Shown one piece after another: positions 26,521 through 36,216 of a stretch of DNA of 64,000 bases. Location: contig NZ_JANIIC010000004.1 of assembly GCF_024519315.1 (NCBI RefSeq), positions 186,001-250,000 on the forward strand, in the 5' to 3' direction. The stretch is from Streptomyces malaysiensis subsp. samsunensis (GTDB lineage Bacteria; Actinomycetota; Actinomycetes; Streptomycetales; Streptomycetaceae). Numbering within the stretch: position 1 is the stretch's first letter; every line of letters begins with the position of its first letter. The notes beneath the pieces are model-generated. The model saw nothing but the letters and a program-made list of their open reading frames with translations, searched no databases and had not been told where the DNA came from. The translations under genes were made by a program, and so were the position numbers.

Positions 26521-27713
26521 CCACGGCCGACCTCGTCATCACCGACGCTCTGCTGCACGAGGGCGATCCCGTCGAAGCAGACGTGGTCGTGCACGACGGG
26601 CGGATCGTGGCAATCGGCCCCGGCGCGCGCCGCGACCACACCGCGTCGCGGACGCTCGCCGCCGCGGGAGCGTCGCTCCTGCCGGGTCTGATCGACGCCC
26701 ACTTCCACGCCTACGCGACCAGCCTCGACGCCTGGCAGCTGGAGAACACACCGCTCAGCTTCGTGGCGCTGGCCGGTGCCCGCAGGCTGAACCGGGCGCT
26801 GCGCCGCGGGTTCACCACGGTCCGCGACGTGGCGGGCGGCGACGCGGGCATGGACCGGGCGATCGCCGCCGGGCTGATCGAGTCCCCGCGCTATCTGTGG
26901 ACCGGTCCCGCGATGAGCCAGACCGGCGGCCACGGCGATCCGCGCGCCGCCGACACCGACGTCTGCTTCCACTCCGGGCCCATGAACCAGGTGGTCGACG
27001 GGGTGGACAACCTGCGGATCGCCGCGCGCGACCGGTTCCGCCGCGGCGCACACGCCCTCAAGATCATGACCTCCGGCGGCGTGGTGTCGCCCACCGATCC
27101 GATCCGGGTGCCGCAGTACTCCGCCGAGGAGATCCGGGCGGTCGCCGAGGAGGCCCGGCGCCGTGGCAGCTACGTCGCCGCCCACGCCTACTCGCCCGAG
27201 GCGATTCGGCACTCGGTCGCGGGCGGGGTGCGCTCCATCGAGCACGGCAACCTGCTCGACGCGGAGACGGCCACCGCGATGGCCACGGCAGGGGCCTTCC
27301 TCGTGCCGACCCTCGCGGCGTACGACGCCATGGCCCGGCGGTGGCAGGAGGTGGCCCTGAACCCGGTGCAGCGCGCCAAGAACGCCGAAGTGCTGGACTC
27401 CGGCATGAGGGCGGTGCAACGCGCCCTGGAGGCCGGGGTGCGCGTCGGATTCGGGAGCGACCTGATGGCCGACCTGGAGGACGACCAGCTGCACGGACTG
27501 CGGCTCCAGGCCGAGGCGATCGGCTGGCAGGCCACCCTGCGCTCGGCCACCCGGGTGAACGCGGAGCTGATCAACCGGCCCGACCTGGGCCGTGTCGAGG
27601 TGGGCGCGACCGCCGACCTGCTGTTGCTGGACGGCCCGCTCACCGAGGACGGGACGCTGCTCTGGGATGAGCGACGGAGCCGCACCGTGGTGCAGGGAGG
27701 CGTTCTGAAATGA
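26517..27713 (+). CDS. Metal-dependent amidohydrolase (imidazolonepropionase/prolidase-like)
   Basis: 398 residues of the amidohydrolase superfamily. The first metal motif is GLIDAHFHAY (HxH) at about 58-67. LKIMTSGGV carries a Lys at the position of the carboxylated or metal-bridging Lys, AHAYSPEAI and SIEHGNL give the two later His, and GFGSDLMAD the final Asp. The architecture resembles Xaa-Pro dipeptidase-type and imidazolonepropionase-type enzymes that open amides or lactams. It probably acts before or after the HyuAB step on the same imported compound. ATGA overlaps lie at both ends. Confidence 0.82.
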   Translation: MTTADLVITDALLHEGDPVEADVVVHDGRIVAIGPGARRDHTASRTLAAAGASLLPGLIDAHFHAYATSLDAWQLENTPLSFVALAGARRLNRALRRGFTTVRDVAGGDAGMDRAIAAGLIESPRYLWTGPAMSQTGGHGDPRAADTDVCFHSGPMNQVVDGVDNLRIAARDRFRRGAHALKIMTSGGVVSPTDPIRVPQYSAEEIRAVAEEARRRGSYVAAHAYSPEAIRHSVAGGVRSIEHGNLLDAETATAMATAGAFLVPTLAAYDAMARRWQEVALNPVQRAKNAEVLDSGMRAVQRALEAGVRVGFGSDLMADLEDDQLHGLRLQAEAIGWQATLRSATRVNAELINRPDLGRVEVGATADLLLLDGPLTEDGTLLWDERRSRTVVQGGVLK

Positions 27714-28588
27714 CCGTTCCCGTTCTGTCCTGCCTGATCCTGCCCGACCAGGCGCCGACAGAGTTCCTGGCCCGGGTCCGTGACGCGGAAGCAGCCGGTG
27801 TACGGACGGTCTGGACCTACGATCACCTGTCCTGGCGGGACCTGGCCGATGGCCCCTGGTTCGGCACCGTGCCGATGCTGGCGGCGGCGGCCGGGGCGAC
27901 CTCCACCGTGCGCCTGGGCACGCAGGTGGCGACGCCCAACTTCCGGCATCCGGTGCCGTTCGCGAAAGAGGCCATGACCCTCGACCATGTGACCGCGGGC
28001 CGGCTGGAGGTGGGGGTCGGAGCGGGCGCCGAGGACGCGGACGCTCGTGTGCTCGGCCAGGTCGCGATGTCCCGCGGCGAGCGCGCGAGCCGCTTCGAGG
28101 AGTGGGTGACGCTGCTCGCCACCCTGTTGGAACAGGACCGCACGGATTTCCACGGGTCCTTCTACCGGGCCGAAGACGCACGCATGATCCCGGGGTGCGT
28201 ACAGCGGCCCCGGGTGCCGCTGACCGTCGCCGCGGCGGGCCCGCGGAGCATGCGGCTGGCGGCGCTCCTGGGCTCGGCCTGGGTGACCTACGGCCCGTAC
28301 CGCCGGTCACTGGCGCCGCGGGAGTGGCTGGCGGCGATCGCCGAACAGAACGTGGCCCTGGACAAGGCGATCGCCGAGGTGGCGCCGGGCAAGCGGATCC
28401 GCCGCATCGCCCAGGTGGCGCTCGACGAAGCCCGTCCGTTCCAGGACGTGGACACCTATCGGCAGTTCGCCCGCGACGTGGCGGCGGCGGGGTTCGACGA
28501 ACTCACCGTGCACTGGCCGCGCCCGGACGGCCGGGGTGTGCCGGCCGCCGCCCTCGACATGGTCGTCGCCACACACCGCGGATCATGA
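27710..28588 (+). CDS. LLM-class flavin-dependent oxidoreductase
   Basis: 292 residues of the luciferase-like TIM-barrel family (WTYDHLSWRDL, VRLGTQVATPNFRHPVPFAKEA, GRLEVGVGAGAE). Members use F420H2 or reduced flavin to oxidise or ring-open nitrogen and sulfur compounds, and sometimes act only as reductases. Its start overlaps the amidohydrolase stop, so it belongs to the hyuAB operon and probably carries out an oxidative step on the same substrate. Cofactor choice cannot be read from sequence with confidence. Confidence 0.82.
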   Translation: MTVPVLSCLILPDQAPTEFLARVRDAEAAGVRTVWTYDHLSWRDLADGPWFGTVPMLAAAAGATSTVRLGTQVATPNFRHPVPFAKEAMTLDHVTAGRLEVGVGAGAEDADARVLGQVAMSRGERASRFEEWVTLLATLLEQDRTDFHGSFYRAEDARMIPGCVQRPRVPLTVAAAGPRSMRLAALLGSAWVTYGPYRRSLAPREWLAAIAEQNVALDKAIAEVAPGKRIRRIAQVALDEARPFQDVDTYRQFARDVAAAGFDELTVHWPRPDGRGVPAAALDMVVATHRGS

Positions 28589-28729
28589 GCGGATTCGCCC
28601 GATCGACAGCGGGCAGTCCCGTCACCTGCATCTGGGTGCGGCCCGGCTGGAGGAAATGACTGATCGGTAAGATGTGCCATTGTACTGAACGGGACCGGAA
28701 TTGGCTGTTGATTGGTGATGGGGATACTC

Positions 28730-29407
28730 ATGACGACCGCGGACAACGCTCCTCTGGCTCCCCTCGCGCCCGCGAGCAGTCTGCGTGACCGGGTCGAGGA
28801 GGCGATCGCCGCGGCCATCGTCTCGGGTCAGATGCCCGCCGGCGAGGTGTTTTCGGCCCCGACCCTGGCCGCCCGCTTCGGCGTCTCGGCGACGCCGGTC
28901 CGCGAGGCGATGCTCAACCTCGCCAAGCGCGGCATGGTGGACATCGTGCGCAACAAGGGCTTCCGCGTCACGGCGGTGAGCGAGGATGAACTGCGCGCGA
29001 TCGTCGACGTACGCCAGCTACTGGAAGGCCCGGCGGTCAGGCGGCTCGCGGGGACGCTCTCCGGGGCCGACCTGACCCGCCTGCGCGGCCTGGCCGAGGA
29101 GATCGTGCGCGGCGCCCGGGACGGCGACCTGGCCCGCTACCTCCAGGCCGACACGACCTTCCACCTCACGCTGTTGAAGCTGGTCGGCAATATGCGGCTG
29201 CACAACATCGTGGCCGACCTGCGTGCGCAGACCCGCCTGACGGGGCTGGCGGATCTGGTGGCGACGGAGGAACTCGAGGCGTCCGCCCATGAACACCTGG
29301 ATCTCCTCGATCTGTTGGAGGCAGGAGCGGCCGATGAGTGCGAGCGGCTGATGAGCAGGCACATCGGGCATGTGCTCGGCTGGTGGGCCGGTCAGGCCGA
29401 GACATGA
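28730..29407 (+). CDS. GntR-family regulator (FCD subfamily)
   Basis: 225 residues. A winged helix lies at about 15-80 (GEVFSAPTLAARFGVSATPV, then REAMLNLAKRGMVDIVRNKG), followed by an all-helical FCD ligand domain with the usual metal-site residues (FHLTLLKLVGN, HEHLDLLDLLEAG, MSRHIGH). The ATG at 28730 fits the family length and follows GGGG; longer TTG and ATG starts at 28712 and 28718 are possible. It is the last gene of the hyuAB region and its probable local regulator. Confidence 0.82.
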   Translation: MTTADNAPLAPLAPASSLRDRVEEAIAAAIVSGQMPAGEVFSAPTLAARFGVSATPVREAMLNLAKRGMVDIVRNKGFRVTAVSEDELRAIVDVRQLLEGPAVRRLAGTLSGADLTRLRGLAEEIVRGARDGDLARYLQADTTFHLTLLKLVGNMRLHNIVADLRAQTRLTGLADLVATEELEASAHEHLDLLDLLEAGAADECERLMSRHIGHVLGWWAGQAET

Positions 29408-29495
29408 CGCCCCGCCGGGCGCTGCCCTCCCGCGCTTGCGGCAAGCTGCCGACGTCCAGCCGGACTCGCTTCACGTGGCCGGGCCGGTGACGGTG

Positions 29496-30584
29496 ATGCC
29501 CTCATTGCAGCGAGAGGTCCAAAGGGTCCTCGACGAACTGGTTGATTCCGGAGCCGAAACCGGCTTGCAGGTTGCCGTCTTCCACCAGGGTGCTCTTGTC
29601 GTCGACGCGGTCGCCGGCGTCGCGGACAGCCGGACCGGGCGCAGGGCGAATCCGGAGACCCCGTTCTTCAGCTTCTCCGCCGGCAAGGTCATGACGTCGT
29701 TGATCGCTCACCTGCTCGTCAGGACCGGTGCTGTCGGATACGACACACCCGTGGTCGACCTGTGGCCGGAGTTCGGGGCCCACGGCAAGGCGACCGCGAC
29801 TCTCCGGCACGTGCTCACACACTCGGTCGGCGTGCCGGCGATACCGCGTGGCATCGGCCCCGCCGATCTGCCCGACTGGTCACGGGTCTGCACCGCGATC
29901 GCGGACGCCGAACCGCGGTGGCGACCTGGGACCGAGACGGGGTACCACTCGTTCACCTTCGGCTTCCTCGTCGGCGAGGTCGCACGCCGGGCCACGGGCA
30001 AACCGATGCGGCAACTCCTGCACGAGTGGGTCGCCGTGCCCCTGGGCATCGAGGGTGACGTGTACTTCGGTGTGCCCCGAACCGACCTGGCCCGGCTGGC
30101 ACGGCTCGAAGACGCCGCACCGCGCCCGGTCGCCCCGCCTGACGGCGATGCCATTCTCGCGCCCTGGGAACTGCTACCGACCGCGGCGATGGGCAACAGC
30201 CACGAGATCCTGCAAGCGGACATCCCCTCGGTCGGCACCTTCACCGCGCGGGGCATCGCTGCCGTGAATGCCGCGGTCCTCGACGGTCGGCTCATCGATC
30301 CACACCAGCTCAAGGAGTTGACGGCGGTGGCCTTCGAGGGCACCGACCAGGTCTTCGGCAACCATGCGCGGCTGGCCCTGGGCTATCCGCTCGGCCGTAT
30401 CGGTGCTCGGCCGGACGAAGCACCCACCACCTTCGGCTGGGTCGGTGGCGGCGGCAGCTACGTCTATGCCGACACCGCCACCGGCACCTCCTTCGCCCTG
30501 ACCAAGAACCGTCTCACCCCCCACTTCGACACCGCGCAACGCATCGCGGACCTGACCGCAGCCGGGATCGACCCACCCGCTTGA
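29496..30584 (+). CDS. Serine hydrolase of the beta-lactamase/EstB family
   Basis: About 362 residues with no signal peptide. The catalytic Ser-x-x-Lys is Ser61-Ala-Gly-Lys64 (FSFSAGKVM), and the second motif is Tyr-His-Ser (GYHSFTFGFLVGE), as in EstB-type esterases rather than true beta-lactamases (Tyr-x-Asn). A Trp-x-Gly-like GWVGGGGS near the C-terminus completes the active site. Such cytoplasmic enzymes are esterases or D-aminopeptidases. The start is uncertain: GTG at 29487 and 29493 are also in frame, and no good ribosome site is seen. Confidence 0.8.
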   Translation: MPSLQREVQRVLDELVDSGAETGLQVAVFHQGALVVDAVAGVADSRTGRRANPETPFFSFSAGKVMTSLIAHLLVRTGAVGYDTPVVDLWPEFGAHGKATATLRHVLTHSVGVPAIPRGIGPADLPDWSRVCTAIADAEPRWRPGTETGYHSFTFGFLVGEVARRATGKPMRQLLHEWVAVPLGIEGDVYFGVPRTDLARLARLEDAAPRPVAPPDGDAILAPWELLPTAAMGNSHEILQADIPSVGTFTARGIAAVNAAVLDGRLIDPHQLKELTAVAFEGTDQVFGNHARLALGYPLGRIGARPDEAPTTFGWVGGGGSYVYADTATGTSFALTKNRLTPHFDTAQRIADLTAAGIDPPA

Positions 30585-30783
30585 GCATCGGCACCGACCC
30601 GCCGCCACGGCCAGGCGAGTCCCGCGCGAGGGTGAGCTCGCACCACTTCGCGGCCTGCTCCAGGCGGTCCGCGTAGACCGGCGCGAAGAGCGCGGACGGC
30701 AGGGGCTCCACGGGCTCCCGCCCGCTTCGCTCATCCCTCACGATGGCTGGAACCACATGGCTTCGGCAGCCGTGCCCGCTTCG
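30585..30783. other. 199-base interval between two convergent genes
   Basis: No convincing gene. A minus-strand frame from about 30756 reads MVPAIVRDERSGREP and continues about 45 residues with plausible composition, but I recognise no family and there is no ribosome site. It could be a relic or chance. Confidence 0.4.
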
Positions 30784-33111
<2,328 letters not shown>

Positions 33112-33180
33112 CTCACACCACGCCCTCTCGTTCTGGACGGCAAGCACGCTCGGCGCCATCCGGCACGTCCAGGAGGGGGC

Positions 33181-33209
33181 CGCCCGCGCGCCTCGGACGC
33201 GCGCGGGCG
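33181..33209. promoter_or_regulatory. Perfect 10-bp GC-only hairpin in the divergent leader
   Basis: CGCCCGCGCG, nine bases, CGCGCGGGCG. It lies about 70 bases before the FdhF-like start and about 150 before the LysR start, and could be a leader structure or simply a result of high GC. Confidence 0.3.
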
Positions 33210-33281
33210 CCGCATACCCCGCCCATCCTTCGCACCACACTGTTCGTCAGCGCCGTGGGGCAGGTCAAAGCGGCAGTTTCT

Positions 33282-33304
33282 ATCGGCTGACAGGCAGCGC
33301 CGAT
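33282..33304. promoter_or_regulatory. Candidate LysR binding site
   Basis: ATCGGC, eleven bases, GCCGAT: perfect 6-bp arms in the shared intergenic region, about 53 bases before the LysR start. The size and symmetry fit the recognition site of a LysR dimer. Confidence 0.5.
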
Positions 33305-33356
33305 CACTGCCGGGTGGACCGGCACCGAGCGGCCGGGGACGGGGGATCATTGAGGC

Positions 33357-34310
33357 GTGCTGCTGCGCCAACTCGAATACCTCGTCGCCCTCGCCCGCGC
33401 CCGCCACTTCGCGAAGGCGGCCCGGGCCTGCTACGTCTCCCAGCCGGCCCTGTCCGAGGGCATCCGGAAACTGGAGGAGGAGCTCGGCGTCCCACTGGTC
33501 CAGCGCGGGCGCCGATTCGACGGCTTCACACCGGAGGGCGAGCGGGTCGTCCTGCGGGCACAGCGCATCCTCGCCGACCGCGACGCGATGCGGGGCGAGA
33601 TACAGGCACTGCGAGCGGGGCTGAGCGGCCGACTGCGCATCGGCACCGTCCCGACCGCCTCCACCGCGGTCGCGCTGCTGACCCAGCCGTTCTGCGCAGC
33701 CAATCCGCTGGCGACCGTCCAGGTCTTCGCCGACCTCCAGGCCGAAGAGATCGTGAACCGGCTGCGGACGTACGAACTCGACGCCGCCGTGACCTACCAC
33801 AGCTCCATCGCGGCGCACGACTTCAAGTTCGTACCGCTGTACCGGGAGCGCTACGTGCTGCTGACCCAGCGGTCCGCGCCCGACTCCGGGCCCGCCGAGA
33901 TCTCCTGGGAGGAGGCGGCTCAGTACCCGCTGTGCCTGCTGCACCCCATGATGCAGGGCCGTCAGGTGCTCGACGCGGTGTTCGAGGCCGTGGGCGTATC
34001 CGTGACACCGCGGGTCGAGACCGACTCGATCGCCTCCCTGTTCGCACAGGTCAGGGCCGGTCAATGGGCGAGCATCGTGCCGCACGCCTGGCTGCACGTC
34101 TTCGGCGTGCCCACCGGCATGCGCGCCGTTCCGCTGGTCCGCCCGGTCCGCACGGAGCACATCGGTCTGGTGCTCCCGGCCCGTGAGCCGGTCTCCGTGA
34201 TCGGTCAGGCGCTGATCGACGTCGTGGAGCGGGCCGGGATCGTCGACACCCTGGAGCGGCTGCCCCACCAGCCGCCGCACGGCGACACCTCGTTCGGCGC
34301 GCAGCCTTAG
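33357..34310 (+). CDS. LysR-family transcriptional regulator
   Basis: 317 residues. The winged helix-turn-helix is at about 2-62 (LLRQLEYLVALARARHFAKA, CYVSQPALSEGIRKLEEELG), followed by a LysR substrate-binding domain (LRIGTVPTASTAVALLTQPF). It is divergent from the FdhF/YdeP-like gene with an inverted repeat between them, the usual arrangement for a LysR regulator and its target. The GTG start lacks a strong ribosome site (TGAGG just before it). Confidence 0.88.
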   Translation: MLLRQLEYLVALARARHFAKAARACYVSQPALSEGIRKLEEELGVPLVQRGRRFDGFTPEGERVVLRAQRILADRDAMRGEIQALRAGLSGRLRIGTVPTASTAVALLTQPFCAANPLATVQVFADLQAEEIVNRLRTYELDAAVTYHSSIAAHDFKFVPLYRERYVLLTQRSAPDSGPAEISWEEAAQYPLCLLHPMMQGRQVLDAVFEAVGVSVTPRVETDSIASLFAQVRAGQWASIVPHAWLHVFGVPTGMRAVPLVRPVRTEHIGLVLPAREPVSVIGQALIDVVERAGIVDTLERLPHQPPHGDTSFGAQP

Positions 34311-34448
34311 CTCTCGTCCGCCGGCCGTGCTCGGCCCGCGCCGTCGGCGCGGTCGGGCGTGCCCGATTCCCGGGGCGAGGGGCACCGGCCGCCTGTGCGG
34401 GTGGAACGCGAGCGGGACCGCGCCGCGGCGGCCAACCGCACGGTCTCA

Positions 34449-34865
34449 TCACCCGTCGTCGCCGGAGCCGGGCGTGTCGGACCGCGTGGCGGGCAGGATC
34501 TCGTCGACGGGCCCGTGCCGTACGCAGCGGCCGCCGTCGAACAGCGTGGCCTCTTCGGTGAGGGCACGGACCGCGGGCAGGTCGTCGCTGATGAGCAGCA
34601 GGGCGGTCCCGGCCGGGGCGAGGAGGCCGGGCAGCGCGTCGAGGACCCGCTGTCGGGAGACGGTGTCCAGCGCCGACGTCACTTCGTCGCATACGAGCAG
34701 GGACGGCCGTGCCGTCAGCGCCCGTACCAGCGCGCAGCGCTGGAGCTGACCGCCGGAGAGCCGGTCCGGGGTTCGGCGCAACAGCGCCTGGTCCAGCCCC
34801 AGGGCGCGGGCGGCCTCTATCGCCTCCGCCGTCGCGTCGTCGTTGCGCAGGCCGCGTGGGCCGTT
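34449..34865 (-). pseudogene. C-terminal remnant of a peptide/nickel-type ABC ATPase
   Basis: The frame contains the signature motif LSGGQLQRCALVRALT, Walker B LLVCDEVTSALD and the switch region of an ATPase, preceded by helical-domain sequence (LRNDDATAEAIEAARALG). It begins abruptly at about 34860 with a TAA in frame just upstream (34866-34868). Walker A and everything before it are absent, so it cannot bind ATP. No partner transporter genes are nearby. Confidence 0.75.
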
Positions 34866-34915
34866 TTACTCCGGCACGGGAAGCGAACGGCCGCACGGAG
34901 AGCGGGGAAACGGGC

Positions 34916-35240
34916 TCAGCCGGGGCGCGCCGAGTCCACGACCAGAGCGGGTATGGAGGCGAGTGTCTGCGGCAGCTGTCCGGCGGGCAGTCCGCCGCCC
35001 TGGGCCAGGTCCGGTGAGCCGCCGCCACGGCCGTGCAGCAGCAGTTCGACCAGGGCGGCGGCGTCCTGACCGGCCGTGCGGGCGGCCGCGTTGACCGCCA
35101 TGACGACCACGGCCCCGCCGCTGCCCCCGGCCTCCGCTCCGACCGCGACCACACCGGGCCGCCGGGCCGGCAGGAGGTCCCGTACGGCGAGGGCCAGCGC
35201 TCGGTGCGCAAGGCGTGCTCCGGGCGGTCGGAGGGGAAGC
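34916..35240 (-). pseudogene. C-terminal DHHA1-domain remnant of an alanyl-tRNA-synthetase-like protein
   Basis: About 105 residues match the DHHA1 domain that ends bacterial AlaRS: VVAVGAEAGGSG, VVVMAVNAAARTAGQDAAAL and the glycine-rich GRGGGSPDLAQGGG. The aminoacylation and editing domains are missing, and upstream the frame turns into unrelated sequence. It could derive from an extra alaS copy or a stand-alone alanyl-tRNA editing protein. Confidence 0.65.
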
Positions 35241-35324
35241 GGGGCGAACGTGCGGGTGGGGTCGGGGCCGGGGCCGCGGGCCGTCACACAGCACCGGCAG
35301 GGCCGCCACCGGGTGCAGCGCCGC

Positions 35325-35644
35325 GTACTCCAAGGGTGCCGACGGGTCGATCGACACGTCCAGCGGAGCGGGCGCGGCACCGGCTCGTACGAGGAGGTCG
35401 CCGATGGCCGCGATCATCGGGCCGTTGTCCGTACACAGGGGCAGCGGCGGGACACACAGAGTGACACCCGCGGCCGGACGCCTCTCCTCGGCGAGTGAAC
35501 GCACCCGGGAATCGGCGGCCATCCCGCCGACGACCACCAGGGTGCCGACACCGTGTGCACGGCAGGCCGCGACTCCTCCATGCTCGACGCCACCCCCTGG
35601 CCCAGCGGACGCCCGTCCCGGGCCAGACCCGTCAGCGGCCCGGC
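35325..35644 (-). pseudogene. C-terminal remnant of a TsaD-like tRNA threonylcarbamoyltransferase, frameshifted
   Basis: Read on the minus strand, GQGVASSMEES in one frame continues in another as VAACRAHGVGTLVVVGGMAA, then SRVRSLAEERRPAAG and CTDNGPMIAAIG. This is the conserved C-terminal third of TsaD/Gcp (family: CTDNGAM). The join needs a one-base shift near 35572. The metal-binding His residues and the N-terminal two-thirds are absent. A run of nine G at 35645-35653 marks the upstream boundary. An intact essential tsaD must lie elsewhere in the genome. Confidence 0.65.
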
Positions 35645-35858
35645 GGGGGGGGGCGGAAGGGGTGGCGGTCTGTGTGCGGGGCGTGGTCGTGGTCGCAGGT
35701 TTCGTCGAGGCCGTAGGTGTCCCAGGTGGGGAAGGGGCCGTCCTGGGCCGGTCGGCCCTGGGGTTCCGCGCCTGCTCGGTCCATGAGGAGATCGCTCACC
35801 GTGCGCTCGTCGTCCTCGTACTGGTCGAGGCCCCGCTCGACCAGCTCGTCGCCGCCGG
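35632..35858 (-). pseudogene. Possible internal fragment of a COG0523 (CobW-like) protein
   Basis: Directly after the bL32 stop, the minus strand reads GGDELVERGLDQYEDDERTV then SDLLMDRAGAEPQ, resembling the segment after the GTPase core of actinobacterial COG0523 proteins. It then becomes a His- and Asp-rich stretch (CDHDHAPHTDRHP). There is no start codon or ribosome site. The match is from pattern memory and is weak. Confidence 0.35.
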
Positions 35859-36029
35859 TCAGTCCTCGGGGCGCAGCAGCCCGCGCCGGTAAGCGGGGAC
35901 GAGCCGTCGTGGCACCCGGTGTTCGCGGCCGTCGATGGTGATCGTCACCAGCTCCGGCGCACTGGCCTTCCACTGGGCGCGGCGGTGGCGGGTGTTGCTC
36001 CGGGACATCTTCCGCTTGGGCACGGCCAT
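35859..36029 (-). CDS. rpmF: Ribosomal protein bL32, cysteine-free (zinc-independent) paralogue
   Basis: 56 residues beginning [20 protein letters not shown], unmistakable bL32. Standard zinc-binding bL32 carries four Cys in the second half; here there are none ([18 protein letters not shown]). Such C-minus paralogues replace the zinc form when zinc is scarce and are repressed by Zur. A Zur-box-like palindrome lies 47 bases upstream of the ATG. AAAGGA precedes the start. Its small size makes it easy to miss. Confidence 0.93.
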   Translation of the reverse strand: MAVPKRKMSRSNTRHRRAQWKASAPELVTITIDGREHRVPRRLVPAYRRGLLRPED

Positions 36030-36075
36030 TGATGAACGGGTCCTTTCCGGTCGGGGGTGTCTCGCACACCGTATA

Positions 36076-36096
36076 TGAAAATGGGTACCGTTTCCA
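36076..36096. promoter_or_regulatory. Zur box between divergent zinc-starvation genes
   Basis: A 21-bp imperfect palindrome, TGAAAATGG, three bases, CCGTTTCCA, close to the actinobacterial Zur consensus (TGAAAATGA...TCATTTTCA). It is shared between rpmF on the left and the small ORF/COG0523 unit on the right, so one Zur dimer pair could repress both. Confidence 0.75.
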
Positions 36097-36141
36097 TGTA
36101 GTGTGCGGGGGCCACTGTGAGGTCGTCACTCAGGAGGACAC

Positions 36142-36216
36142 GTGCCGTTGGTGATGGTGCGGGTACGCAGGACCGCCTATGCGCTCGTCACCGCCGTGGG
36201 AGGGGTGGTGAAGTGA
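36142..36216 (+). CDS. 24-codon ORF translationally coupled to the COG0523 gene
   Basis: GTG with a good ribosome site (CAGGAGGA, five bases upstream) opens a 24-residue basic and hydrophobic peptide, MPLVMVRVRRTAYALVTAVG then GVVK. Its TGA overlaps the GTG of the next gene (GTGA at 36213-36216). I recognise no family. It may be a leader peptide setting translation of the downstream gene, or the remnant of a small zinc-regulated protein. Confidence 0.45.
   Translation: MPLVMVRVRRTAYALVTAVGGVVK

Noticed and set aside
29496..30584. Beta-lactam resistance gene
   Set aside because: The protein has Ser-x-x-Lys but Tyr-His-Ser in place of Tyr-x-Asn and no signal peptide, so an EstB-like esterase or peptidase is more likely.
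30514..30756. 80-codon minus-strand frame between the serine hydrolase and FdhF-like genes
   Set aside because: Overlaps the end of the serine hydrolase gene; the first 45 residues look plausible but match nothing I know.
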